Origin: Bombus terrestris
Taxonomy: Eukaryota > Arthropoda > Insecta > Hymenoptera > Apidae
Length of the DNA: 64,000 bases
Assembly (NCBI RefSeq): GCF_910591885.1
Contig: NW_025963606.1
Location: forward strand, 248,001-312,000
Direction of reading: 5' to 3'
Shown: one piece after another, positions 27,501 through 40,868 of the stretch
Layout: each line of letters begins with the position of its first letter
Numbering within the stretch: position 1 is the first letter of the stretch
Position numbers and translations under genes: made by a program
Notes under the pieces: generated by a model
What the model was told of the DNA's origin: nothing
The model's input: only the letters and a program-made list of their open reading frames with translations
Databases searched by the model: none

Positions 27501-28719
27501 ACGTGGGACAACGTGGGACAACGTGGGACAACGTGGGACAACGTGGGACAACGTGGGACAACGTGGGACATCGTGGGACAACGTGGGACAACGTGGGACA
27601 ACGTGGGACAACGTGGGACATCGTGGGACAACGTGGGACAACGTGGGACAACGTGGGATACCGTTGGACACCGTTGGACACCGTTGGACACCGTTGGACA
27701 TCGTTGGACACCGTGGGACAACGTGGGACAACGTGGGAAACCATGGAACAACGTGGGACAACGTGGGACACCGTTGGACATCGTTGGACATCGTTGGACA
27801 CCGTGGGACAACGTGGGACAACGTGGGAAAACGTGGGACAACGTGGGACACCGTTGGACATCGCTGGACACCGTTGGACATCGTTGGACACCGTGGGACA
27901 ACGTGGGACAACGTGGGACAACGTGGGACAACGTGGGACAACGTGGGACAACGTGGGACAACGTGGGACAACGTGGGACAACGTGGGACATCGTGGGACA
28001 ACGTGGGACAACGTGGGACAACGTGGGACAACGTGGGACATCGTTGGACACCGTTGGACACCGTGGGACAACGTGGGACAACGTGGGACAACGTGGGACA
28101 ACGTGGGACAACGTGGGACAACGTGGGACAACGTGGGACAACGTGGGACAACGTGGGACAACGTGGGACAACGTGGGACAACGTGGGACATCGTGGGACA
28201 ACGTGGGACAACGTGGGACAACGTGGGACAACGTGGGACAACGTGGGACAACGTGGGAAACCATGGAACAACGTGGGACAACGTGGGACACCGTTGGACA
28301 TCGTTGGACAACGTGGGACAACGTGGGACAACGTGGGACAACGTGGGACAACGTGGGACAACGTGGGACAACGTGGGACAACGTGGGACACCGTTGGACA
28401 CCGTGGGACACCGTTGGACACCGTTGGACATCGTTGGACACCGTGGGACAACGTGGGACATCGTGGGACAACGTGGGACAACGTGGGACAACGTGGGACA
28501 ACGTGGGACATCGTGGGACAACGTGGGACAACGTGGGACAACGTGGGACACCGTTGGACACCGTTGGACACCGTTGGACACCGTTGGACATCGTTGGACA
28601 CCGTGGGACAACGTGGGACAACGTGGGACAACGTGGGAAACCATGGAACAACGTGGGACAACGTGGGACACCGTTGGACATCGTTGGACATCGTTGGACA
28701 CCGTGGGACAACGTGGGAC
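27501..28719 (+). repeat. Segment between duplicated blocks
   Basis: N at 27740, 28260 and 28640. Both 27740 and 28640 start full 120-bp modules (ATCGCTGGAC at 27860 and 28760), a Domain I class lying inside Domain II. AACGTGGGAT at 27650 is a private junction change. Otherwise ordinary A/G runs. Confidence 0.8.
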
Positions 28720-29659
28720 AACGTGGGAAAACGTGGGACAACGTGGGACACCGTTGGACATCGCTGGACACCGTTGGACATCGTTGGACACCGTGGGACA
28801 ACGTGGGACAACGTGGGACAACGTGGGACAACGTGGGACAACGTGGGACAACGTGGGACAACGTGGGACAACGTGGGACAACGTGGGACAACGTGGGACA
28901 ACGTGGGACAACGTGGGACAACGTGGGACAACGTGGGACATCGTTGGACACCGTTGGACACCGTGGGACAACGTGGGACAACGTGGGACAACGTGGGACA
29001 ACGTGGGACATCGTTGGACACCGTTGGACACCGTGGGACAACGTGGGACAACGTGGGACAACGTGGAACAACGTGGGACAACGTGGGACAACGTGGGACA
29101 ACGTGGGACAACGTGGGACAACGTGGGACAACGTGGGACAACGTGGGACAACGTGGGACATCGTGGGACAACGTGGGACAACGTGGGACAACGTGGGACA
29201 TCGTGGGACAACGTGGGACAACGTGGGACAACGTGGGACAACGTGGGACAACGTGGGACAACGTGGGAAACCATGGAACAACGTGGGACAACGTGGGACA
29301 CCGTTGGACATCGTTGGACAACGTGGGACAACGTGGGACAACGTGGGACAACGTGGGACAACGTGGGACAACGTGGGACAACGTGGGACACCGTTGGACA
29401 CCGTGGGACACCGTTGGACACCGTTGGACATCGTTGGACACCGTGGGACAACGTGGGACATCGTGGGACAACGTGGGACAACGTGGGACAACGTGGGACA
29501 ACGTGGGACATCGTGGGACAACGTGGGACAACGTGGGACAACGTGGGACAACGTGGGACAACGTGGGACAACGTGGGACACCGTTGGACACCGTTGGACA
29601 CCGTTGGACACCGTTGGACATCGTTGGACACCGTGGGACAACGTGGGACAACGTGGGAC
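28720..29659 (+). repeat. 6,259-bp-offset duplication, copy 1 (partner 34979-35960)
   Basis: AACGTGGGAA 28720 matches 34979, ATCGCTGGAC 28760 matches 35019, two T/T-C/T-C/G trios at 28940 and 29010 match 35199 and 35269, AACGTGGAAC 29060 matches 35319, and N 29270 matches 35529, all at 6,259 bp. The following N units differ by three A/G units (29670 against 35899). Confidence 0.87.
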
Positions 29660-32600
29660 AACGTGGGAAACCATGGAACAACGTGGGACAACGTGGGACA
29701 CCGTTGGACATCGTTGGACATCGTTGGACACCGTGGGACAACGTGGGACAACGTGGGACAACGTGGGACAACGTCGGACAACGTGGGACAACGTGGGACA
29801 TCGTGGGACAACGTGGGACAACGTGGGACAACGTGGGACAACGTGGGACAACGTGGGACACCGTTGGACACCGTGGGACACCGTTGGACACCGTTGGACA
29901 TCGTTGGACACCGTGGGACAACGTGGGACAACGTGGGTCAACGTGGGACAACGTGGGACATCGTGGGACAACGTGGGACAACGTGGGACAACGTGGGACA
30001 ACGTGGGACATCGTGGGACAACGTGGGACAACGTGGGACAACGTGGGACATCGTGGGACAACGTGGGACAACGTGGGACAACGTGGGACAACGTGGGACA
30101 CCGTTGGACACCGTTGGACACCGTTGGACACCGTTGGACATCGTTGGACACCGTGGGACAACGTGGGACAACGTGGGAAACCATGGAACAACGTGGGACA
30201 ACGTGGGACACCGTTGGACATCGTTGGACATCGTTGGACACCGTGGGACAACGTGGGACAACGTGGGACAACGTGGGACAACGTGGGACAACGTGGGACA
30301 ACGTGGGACATCGTGGGACACCGTTGGACACCGTGGGACAACGTGGGACAACGTGGGACAACGTGGGACAACGTGGGACAACGTGGGACAACGTGGGACA
30401 ACGTGGGACAACGTGGGACAACGTGGGACATCGTGGGACAACGTGGGACAACGTGGGACAACGTGGGACATCGTGGGACAACGTGGGACAACGTGGGACA
30501 ACGTGGGACAACGTGGGACAACGTGGGACACCGTTGGACACCGTTGGACACCGTTGGACACCGTTGGACATCGTTGGACACCGTGGGACAACGTGGGACA
30601 ACGTGGGACAACGTGGGAAACCATGGAACAACGTGGGACAACGTGGGACACCGTTGGACATCGTTGGACATATTGGACACCGTGGGTCAACGTGGGACAA
30701 CGTGGGACAACGTGGGACAACGTCGGACAACGTGGGACAACGTGGGACATCGTGGGACAACGTGGGACAACGTGGGACAACGTGGGACAACGTGGGACAA
30801 CGTGGGACACCGTTGGACACCGTGGGACACCGTTGGACACCGTTGGACATCGTTGGACACCGTGGGACAACGTGGGACAACGTGGGACAACGTGGGACAA
30901 CGTGGGACATCGTGGGACAACGTGGGACAACGTGGGACAACGTGGGACAACGTGGGACAACGTGGGACAACGTGGGACAACGTGGGACACCGTGGGACAA
31001 CGTGGGACAACGTGGGACAACGTGGGACAACGTGGGACAACGTGGGACATCGTGGGACAACGTGGGACAACGTGGGACAACGTGGGACAACGTGGGACAT
31101 CGTGGGACAACGTGGGACAACGTGGGACAACGTGGGACATCGTGGGACAACGTGGGACAACGTGGGACAACGTGGGACAACGTGGGACACCGTGGGACAC
31201 CGTTGGACACCGTTGGACACCGTTGGACATCGTGGGACACCGTGGGACAACGTGGGACAACGTGGGACAACGTGGGAAACCATGGAACAACGTGGGACAA
31301 CGTGGGACACCGTTGGACATCGTTGGACAACGTGGGACAACGTGGGACAACGTGGGACAACGTGGGACAACGTGGGACAACGTGGGACAACGTGGGACAA
31401 CGTGGGACAACGTGGGACACCGTTGGACACCGTGGGACACCGTTGGACACCGTTGGACATCGTTGGACACCGTGGGACAACGTGGGACAACGTGGGACAA
31501 CGTGGGACAACGTGGGACAACGTGGGACAACGTGGGACAACGTGGGACAACGTGGGACAACGTGGGACATCGTGGGACAACGTGGGACAACGTGGGACAA
31601 CGTGGGACAACGTGGGACACCGTTGGACAACGTGGGACACCGTTGGACATCGTTGGACACCGTGGGACAACGTGGGACAACGTGGGACAACGTGGGAAAC
31701 CATGGAACAACGTGGGACAACGTGGGACACCGTTGGACATCGTTGGACAACGTGGGACAACGTGGGACAACGTGGGACAACGTGGGACAACGTGGGACAC
31801 CGTTGGACACCGTGGGACACCTTTGGACACCGTTGGACATCGTTGGACACCGTGGGACAACGTGGGACAACGTGGGACAACGTGGGACAACGTGGGACAA
31901 CGTGGGACAACGTGGGACAACGTGGGACAACGTGGGACACCGTTGGACAACGTGGGACACCGTTGGACATCGTTGGACACCGTGGGACAACGTGGGACAA
32001 CGTGGGACAACGTGGGACAACGTGGGACAACGTGGGACACCGTTGGACATCGTTGGACAACGTGGGACATCGTGGGACAACGTGGGACAACGTGGGACAA
32101 CGTGGGACAACGTGGGACACCGTTGGACACCGTGGGACACCGTTGGACACCGTTGGACACCGTTGGACATCGTTGGACATCGTTGGACACTGTGGGACAC
32201 CGTTGGACATCGTTGGACATCGTTGGACACCGTTGGACATCGTTGGACACCGTTGGACATCGTTGGACATCGTTGGACATCGTGGGACACCGTTGGACAT
32301 CGTTGGACATCGTTGGACACCGTTGGACATCGTTGGACATCGTTGGACATCGTTGGACACCGTTGGACACCGTTGGACACCGTTGGACATCGTTGGACAC
32401 CGTGGGACAACGTGGGACAACGTGGGACAACGTGGGACAACGTGGGACAACGTGGGACATCGTGGGACAACGTGGGACAACGTGGGACAACGTGGGACAA
32501 CGTGGGACAACGTGGGACACCGTTGGACACCGTGGGACACCGTTGGACATCGTTGGACATCGTTGGACACCGTGGGACAACGTGGGACAACGTGGGACAA

Positions 32601-33110
32601 CGTGGAACAACGTGGGACATCGTGGGACAACGTGGGACAACGTGGGACAACGTGGGACAACGTGGGACATCGTGGGACAACGTGGGACAACGTGGGACAA
32701 CGTGGGACATCGTGGGACAACGTGGGACAACGTGGGACAACGTGGGACAACGTGGGACAACGTGGGACACCGTTGGACACCGTTGGACACCGTTGGACAC
32801 CGTTGGACATCGTTGGACACCGTGGGACAACGTGGGACAACGTGGGACAACGTGGGAAACCATGGAACAACGTGGGACAACGTGGGACACCGTTGGACAT
32901 CGTTGGACATCGTTGGACACCGTGGGACAACGTGGGACAACGTGGGACAACGTGGGACAACGTCGGACAACGTGGGACAACGTGGGACATCGTGGGACAA
33001 CGTGGGACAACGTGGGACAACGTGGGACAACGTGGGACAACGTGGGACACCGTGGGACACCGTGGGACACCGTTGGACACCGTTGGACATCGTTGGACAC
33101 CGTGGGACAA
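29660..33110 (+). repeat. 5.6-kb-spaced duplication, copy 2 (partner 24061-27500)
   Basis: Carries all shared barcodes listed for copy 1, including the second nine-mer. A private AACGTGGGTC at 29930 (minus-strand TGA at 29938) is absent from copy 1. The T-rich part near 32040-32400 is slightly rearranged relative to 26480-26800, which accounts for the change in offset from 5,589 to 5,609 bp. Homology fades after about 33110, where a T/G spacing changes. Confidence 0.9.
30670..30688 (+). other. Register slip 2: nine-base unit followed by GGGTC unit
   Basis: ATATTGGAC (30670-30678) is nine bases and shifts later units by a further -1. ACCGTGGGTC follows (30679-30688). It differs from slip 1 by one base (T for C at its fifth position) and sits in the same unit context, so it is a copy and not a second independent deletion. 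Confidence 0.95.
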
Positions 33111-34978
33111 CGTGGGACAACGTGGGACAACGTGGGACAACGTGGGACATCGTGGGACAACGTGGGACAACGTGGGACAACGTGGGACAACGTGGGACAT
33201 CGTGGGACAACGTGGGACAACGTGGGACAACGTGGGACATCGTGGGACAACGTGGGACAACGTGGGACAACGTGGGACAACGTGGGACACCGTTGGACAC
33301 CGTTGGACACCGTTGGACACCGTTGGACATCGTTGGACAACGTGGGACAACGTGGGACAACGTGGGACAACGTGGGAAACCATGGAACAACGTGGGACAA
33401 CGTGGGACACCGTTGGACATCGTTGGACATCGTTGGACACCGTGGGACAACGTGGGACAACGTGGGACAACGTGGGACAACGTGGGAGAACGTGGGACAT
33501 CGTGGGACACCGTTGGACACCGTGGGACAACGTGGGACAACGTGGGACAACGTGGGACAACGTGGGACAACGTGGGACAACGTGGGACAACGTGGGACAA
33601 CGTGGGACAACGTGGGACAACGTGGGACATCGTGGGACAACGTGGGACAACGTGGGACAACGTGGGACAACGTGGGACAACGTGGGACAACGTGGGACAA
33701 CGTGGGACAACGTGGGACAACGTGGCACAACGTGGGACAACGTGGGACACCGTTGGACATCGTTGGACAACGTGGGACAACGTGGGACAACGTGGGACAA
33801 CGTGGGACAACGTGGGACAACGTGGGACAACGTGGGACACCGTTGGACACCGTTGGACATCGTTGGACACCGTGGGACAACGTGGGACAACGTGGGACAA
33901 CGTGGGACAACGTGGGACAACGTGGGACAACGTGGGACAACGTGGGACAACGTCGGACAACGTGGGACAACGTGGGACAACGTGGGACAACGTGGGACAT
34001 CGTGGGACAACGTGGGACAACGTGGGACAACGTGGGACAACGTGGGACATCGTGGGACAACGTGGGACAACGTGGGACAACGTGGGACACCGTTGGACAC
34101 CGTTGGACACCGTTGGACACCGTTGGACATCGTTGGACACCGTGGGACAACGTGGGACAACGTGGGAAACCATGGAACAACGTGGGACAACGTGGGACAC
34201 CGTTGGACATCGTTGGACATCGTTGGACACCGTGGGACAACGTGGGACAACGTGGGAAAACGTGGGACAACGTGGGACACCGTTGGACATCGCTGGACAC
34301 CGTTGGACATCGTTGGACACCGTGGGACAACGTGGGACAACGTGGGACAACGTGGGACAACGTGGGACAACGTGGGACAACGTGGGACAACGTGGGACAA
34401 CGTGGGACAACGTGGGACAACGTGGGACAACGTGGGACAACGTGGGACAACGTGGGACAACGTGGGACACCGTTGGACACCGTTGGACACCGTGGGACAA
34501 CGTGGGACAACGTGGGACAACGTGGGACAACGTGGGACAACGTGGGACAACGTGGGACAACGTGGGACAACGTGGGACATCGTGGGACAACGTGGGACAA
34601 CGTGGGACAACGTGGGACATCGTGGGACAACGTGGGACAACGTGGGACAACGTGGGACAACGTGGGACAACGTGGGAAACCATGGAACAACGTGGGACAA
34701 CGTGGGACACCGTTGGACATCGTTGGACAACGTGGGACAACGTGGGACAACGTGGGACAACGTGGGACAACGTGGGACAACGTGGGACAACGTGGGACAA
34801 CGTGGGACAACGTGGGACAACGTGGGACACCGTTGGACACCGTGGGACACCGTTGGACACCGTTGGACATCGTTGGACACCGTGGGACAACGTGGGACAA
34901 CGTGGGACAACGTGGGACAACGTGGGACAACGTGGGACAACGTGGGACAACGTGGGACACCGTGGGACAACGTGGGAC
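33111..34978 (+). repeat. Start of Domain III, includes first copy of a three-place module
   Basis: N at 33379, 34169 and 34679. From about 33839 to 34350 the order C/T, C/T, T/T, C/G, A/G run, AACGTCGGAC (33949), N (34169), ATCGCTGGAC (34289) recurs at 37579-38080 and about 49070-49560. AACGTGGGAG at 33479 and AACGTGGCAC at about 33719 are sporadic variants. Confidence 0.82.
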
Positions 34979-35960
34979 AACGTGGGAAAACGTGGGACAA
35001 CGTGGGACACCGTTGGACATCGCTGGACACCGTTGGACATCGTTGGACACCGTGGGACAACGTGGGACAACGTGGGACAACGTGGGACAACGTGGGACAA
35101 CGTGGGACAACGTGGGACAACGTGGGACAACGTGGGACAACGTGGGACATCGTGGGACAACGTGGGACAACGTGGGACAACGTGGGACAACGTGGGACAT
35201 CGTTGGACACCGTTGGACACCGTGGGACAACGTGGGACAACGTGGGACAACGTGGGACAACGTGGGACATCGTTGGACACCGTTGGACACCGTGGGACAA
35301 CGTGGGACAACGTGGGACAACGTGGAACAACGTGGGACAACGTGGGACAACGTGGGACAACGTGGGACAACGTGGGACAACGTGGGACAACGTGGGACAA
35401 CGTGGGACAACGTGGGACATCGTGGGACAACGTGGGACAACGTGGGACAACGTGGGACATCGTGGGACAACGTGGGACCACGTGGGACAACGTGGGACAA
35501 CGTGGGACAACGTGGGACAACGTGGGAAACCATGGAACAACGTGGGACAACGTGGGACACCGTTGGACATCGTTGGACAACGTGGGACAACGTGGGACAA
35601 CGTGGGACAACGTGGGACAACGTGGGACAACGTGGGACAACGTGGGACACCGTTGGACACCGTGGGACACCGTTGGACACCGTTGGACATCGTTGGACAC
35701 CGTGGGACAACGTGGGACATCGTGGGACAACGTGGGACAACGTGGGACAACGTGGGACAACGTGGGACATCGTGGGACAACGTGGGACAACGTGGGACAA
35801 CGTGGGACACCGTTGGACACCGTTGGACACCGTTGGACACCGTTGGACATCGTTGGACACCGTGGGACAACGTGGGACAACGTGGGACAACGTGGGAAAC
35901 CATGGAACAACGTGGGACAACGTGGGACACCGTTGGACATCGTTGGACATCGTTGGACAC
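34979..35960 (+). repeat. 6,259-bp-offset duplication, copy 2
   Basis: Partner of 28720-29659 (see there). CACGTGGGAC at 35479 (CACGTG palindrome) is private to this copy. N units at 35529 and 35899. The N at 35899 continues into a 120-bp ATCGCTGGAC module (36019), whereas copy 1 continues into an AACGTCGGAC module, so the copies part near 35970/29750. Confidence 0.86.
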
Positions 35961-37558
35961 CGTGGGACAACGTGGGACAACGTGGGAAAACGTGGGACAA
36001 CGTGGGACACCGTTGGACATCGCTGGACACCGTTGTACATCGTTGGACACCGTGGGACAACGTGGGACAACGTGGGACAACGTGGGACAACGTGGGACAA
36101 CGTGGGACAACGTGGGACAACGTGGGACAACGTGGGACAACGTGGGACATCGTGGGACAACGTGGGACAACGTGGGACAACGTGGGACAACGTGGGACAA
36201 CGTGGGACACCGTTGGACATCGTTGGACACCGTGGGACACCGTGGGACAACGTGGGACAACGTGGGACAACGTGGGACAACGTGGGACAACGTGGGAAAC
36301 CATGGAACAACGTGGGACAACGAGGGACACCGTTGGACATCGTTGGACAACGTGGGACAACGTGGGACAACGTGGGACAACGTGGGACAACGTGGGACAA
36401 CGTGGGACAACGTGGGACACCGTTGGACACCGTGGGACACCGTTGGACACCGTTGGACATCGTTGGACATCGTTGGACACCGTGGGACAACGTGGGACAA
36501 CGTGCGACAACGTGGGACAACGTGGGACACCGTTGGACACCGTTGGACACCGTTGGACATCGTTGGACATCGTTGGACATCGTGGGACACCGTTGGACAT
36601 CGTTGGACATCGTTGGACACCGTTGGACATCGTTGGACACCGTGGGACAACGTGGGACAACGTGGGACAACGTGGGACAACGTGGGACATCGTGGGACAT
36701 CGTGGGACAACGTGGGACAACGTGGGACAACGTGGGACAACGTGGGACATCGTTGGACACCGTTGGACACCGTGGGACAACGTGGGACAACGTGGGACAA
36801 CGTGGGACAACGTGGGACAACGTGGGACAACGTGGGACAGCGTGGGACAACGTGGGACAACGTGGGACAACGTGGGACAACGTGGGACAACGTGGGACAA
36901 CGTGGGACAACGTGGGACATCGTGGGACAACGTGGGACAACGTGGGACAACGTGGGACAACGTGGGACAACGTGGGACACCGTTGGACATCGTTGGACAA
37001 CGTGGGACACCGTTGGACATCGTTGGACACCGTGGGACAACGTGGGACAACGTGGGACACCGTTGGACACCGTTGGACATCGTTGGACACCGTGGGACAA
37101 CGTGGGACAACGTGGGACAACGTGGGAAACCATGGAACAACGTGGGACAACGTGGGACACCGTTGGACATCGTTGGACAACGTGGGACAACGTGGGACAA
37201 CGTGGGACAACGTGGGACAACGTGGGACAACGTGGGACAACGTGGGACACCGTTGGACACCGTGGGACACCGTTGGACACCGTTGGACATCGTTGGACAC
37301 CGTGGGACAACGTGGGACAACGTGGGACAACGTGGGAGAACGTGGGACAACGTGGGACAACGTGGGACAACGTGGGACAACGTGGGACAACGTGGGACAA
37401 CGTGGGACATCGTGGGACAACGTGGGACAACGTGGGACAACGTGGGACACCGTTGGACATCGTTGGACAACGTGGGACAACGTGGGACAACGTGGGACAA
37501 CGTGGGACAACGTGGGACAACGTGGGACAACGTGGGACAACGTGGGACAACGTGGGAC
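35961..37558 (+). repeat. Domain III segment related to 7.0-7.9 kb and 8.9-9.2 kb
   Basis: N 36299 with AACGAGGGAC 20 bp later (36319) matches 7591/7611 and 42709/42729. The 150-bp C/T-T/T lead-in before N at 37129 matches those before 7191, 42309 and 44559. AACGTGGGAG at 37329 and the next 270 bp match 8891-9160. ACCGTTGTAC at 36029 is shared only with 50839. AACGTGCGAC near 36499 is a sporadic variant. This segment is a shuffled third relative of the 5.45-8.78 kb block. Confidence 0.82.
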
Positions 37559-38200
37559 AACGTGGGACACCGTTGGACACCGTTGGACATCGTTGGACAC
37601 CGTGGGACAACGTGGGACAACGTGGGACAACGTGGGACAACGTGGGACAACGTGGGACAACGTGGGACAACGTCGGACAACGTGGGACAACGTGGGACAA
37701 CGTGGGACAACGTGGGACATCGTGGGACAACGTGGGACAACGTGGGACAACGTGGGACAACGTGGGACATCGTGGGACAACGTGGGACAACGTGGGACAA
37801 CGTGGGACACCGTTGGACACCGTTGGACACCGTTGGACACCGTTGGACATCGTTGGACACCGTGGGACAACGTGCGACAACGTGGGACAACGTGGGAAAC
37901 CATGGAACCACGTGGGACAACGTGGGACACCGTTGGACATCGTTGGACATCGTTGGACACCGTGGGACAACGTGGGACAACGTGGGAAAACGTGGGACAA
38001 CGTGGGACACCGTTGGACATCGCTGGACACCGTTGGACATCGTTGGACACCGTGGGACAACGTGGGACAACGTGGGACAACGTGGGACAACGTGGGACAA
38101 CGTGGGACAACGTGGGACAACGTGGGACAACGTGGGACAACGTGGGACATCGTGGGACAACGTGGGACAACGTGGGACAACGTGGGACAACGTGGGACAT
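37559..38200 (+). repeat. Three-place module, second copy
   Basis: AACGTCGGAC 37669, N 37899 and ATCGCTGGAC 38019 lie 11,500 bp upstream of 49169, 49399 and 49519. They lie 3,720-3,730 bp downstream of 33949, 34169 and 34289, a one-unit indel. AACGTGCGAC just before the N and CACGTGGGAC just after it (37909) are private. Confidence 0.85.
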
Positions 38201-39388
38201 CGTTGGACACCGTTGGACACCGTGGGACAACGTGGGACAACGTGGGACAACGTGGGACAACGTGGGACAACGTGGGACAACGTGGGACAACGTGGGACAA
38301 CGTGGGACATCGTGGGACAACGTGGGACAACGTGGGACAACGTGGGACAACGTGGGACAACGTGGGACAACGTGGGACAACGTGGGACAACGTGGGACAA
38401 CGTGGGACACCGTGGGACATCGTTGGACACCGTGGGACAACGTGGGACAACGTGGGACAACGTGGGACACCGTGGGACACCGTTGGACACCGTTGGACAC
38501 CGTTGGACACCGTTGGACATCGTTGGACACCGTGGGACAACGTGGGACAACGTGGGACAACGTGGGAAACCATGGAACAACGTGGGACAACGTGGGACAC
38601 CGTGGGACATCGTCGGACAACGTGGGACAACGTGGGACAACGTGGGACAACGTGGGACAACGTGGGACAACGTGGGACAACGTGGGACAACGTGGGACAA
38701 CGTGGGACAACGTGGGACATCGTGGGACAACGTGGGACAACGTGGGACAACGTGGGACATCGTGGGACAACGTGGGACAACGTGGGACAACGTGGGACAC
38801 CGTTGGACACCGTTGGACACCGTTGGACACCGTTGGACATCGTTGGACACCGTGGGACAACGTGGGACAACGTGGGACAACGTGGGACACCATGGAACAA
38901 CGTGGGACAACGTGGGACACCGTTGGACATCGTTGGACATCGTTGGACACCGTGGGACAACGTGGGACAACGTGGGACACCGTTGGACATCGCTGGACAC
39001 CGTTGGACATCGTTGGACACCGTGGGACAACGTGGGACAACGTGGGACAACGTGGGACAACGTGGGACAACGTGGGACAACGTGGGACAACGTGGGACAA
39101 CGTGGGACAACGTGGGACATCGTGGGACAACGTGGGACAACGTGGGACAACGTGGGACAACGTGGGACATCGTTGGACACCGTTGGACACCGTGGGACAA
39201 CGTGGGACAACGTGGGACAACGTGGGACAACGTGGGACAACGTGGGACAACGTGGGACAACGTGGGACAACGTGGGACAACGTGGGACAACGTGGGACAA
39301 CGTGGGACAACGTGGGACAACGTGGGACATCGTGGGACAACGTGGGACAACGTGGGACAACGTGGGACAACGTGGGACAACGTGGGAC
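38201..39388 (+). repeat. Domain III segment
   Basis: N at 38569 has a 40-bp ATCGTCGGAC module (38609) in which C/G replaces the usual C/T before it. N at 38889 is preceded by AACGTGGGAC instead of AACGTGGGAA and has ATCGCTGGAC only 100 bp downstream (38989), the short form also seen at 5011 and 10201. Confidence 0.82.
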
Positions 39389-40868
39389 ACCGTTGGACAT
39401 CGTTGGACACCGTGGGACAACGTGGGACAACGTGGGACAACGTGGGACACCGTTGGACACCGTTGGACACCGTTGGACACCGTTGGACACCGTTGGACAT
39501 CGTTGGACACCGTGGGACAACGTGGGACAACGTGGGACAACGTGGGAAACCATGGAACAACGTGGGACAACGTGGGACACCGTTGGACATCGTCGGACAA
39601 CGTGGGACAACGTGGGACAACGTGGGACAACGTGGGACAACGTGGGACAACGTGGGACAACGTGGGACACCGTTGGACACCGTGGGACACCGTTGGACAC
39701 CGTTGGACATCGTTGGACACCGTGGGACAACGTGGGACAACGTGGGACAACGTGGGACAACGTGGGACAACGTGGGACAACGTGGGACAACGTGGGACAA
39801 CGTGGGACAACGTGGGACAACGTGGGACAACTTGGGACATCGTGGGACAACGTGGGACAACGTGGGACAACGTGGGACAACGTGGGACACCGTTGGACAA
39901 CGTGGGACACCGTTGGACATTGTTGGACACCGTGGGACAACGTGGGACAACGTGGGACAACGTGGGACATCGTGGGACAACGTGGGACAACGTGGGACAA
40001 CGTGGGACAACGTGGGACAACGTGGGACAACGTGGGACAACGTGGGAAACCATGGAACAACGTGGGACAACGTGGGACACCGTTGGACATCGTTGGACAT
40101 CGTTGGACACCGTGGGACAACGTGGGACAACGTGGGACAACGTGGGACAACGTGGGACACCGTTGGACATCGCTGGACACCGTTGGACATCGTTGGACAC
40201 CGTGGGACAACGTGGGACAACGTGGGACAACGTGGGACAACGTGGGACAACGTGGGACATCGTTGGACACCGTTGGACACCGTGGGACAACGTGGGACAA
40301 CTTGGGACAACGTGGGACAACGTGGGACAACGTGGGACAACGTGGGACAACGTGGGACAACGTGGGACAACGTGGGACAACGTGGGACAACGTGGGACAA
40401 CGTGGGACAACGTGGGACATCGTGGGACAACGTGGGACAACGTGGGACAACGTGGGACAACGTGGGACAACGTGGGACACCGTTGGACATCGTTGGACAC
40501 CGTGGGACAACGTGGGACAACGTGGGACAACGTGGGACAACGTGGGACAACGTGGGACAACGTGGGACATCGTGGGACAACGTGGGACAACGTGGGACAA
40601 CGTGGGACAACGTGGGACTACGTGGGACACCGTTGGACATCGTTGGACAACGTGGGACACCGTTGGACATCGTTGGACACCGTGGGACAACGTGGGACAA
40701 CGTGGGACACCGTTGGACACCGTTGGACATCGTTGGACACCGTGGGACAACGTGGGACAACGTGGGACAACGTGGGACAACGTGGGACAACGTGGGACAA
40801 CGTGGGACAACGTGGGACAACGTGGGACAACGTGGGACAACGTGGGACAACGTGGGACAACGTGGGAC
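39389..40868 (+). repeat. 1,530-bp tandem duplication, copy 1
   Basis: N 39549, ATCGTCGGAC 39589, ATTGTTGGAC 39919, N 40049 and TACGTGGGAC 40619 are repeated 1,530 bp later at 41079, 41119, 41449, 41579 and 42149. AACTTGGGAC at 39829 and 40299 is private to this copy. The second copy has an extra N 30 bp after the second one (41609), balanced by three fewer units elsewhere. TACGTGGGAC gives minus-strand stops at 40618-40620 and 42148-42150. Confidence 0.89.
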
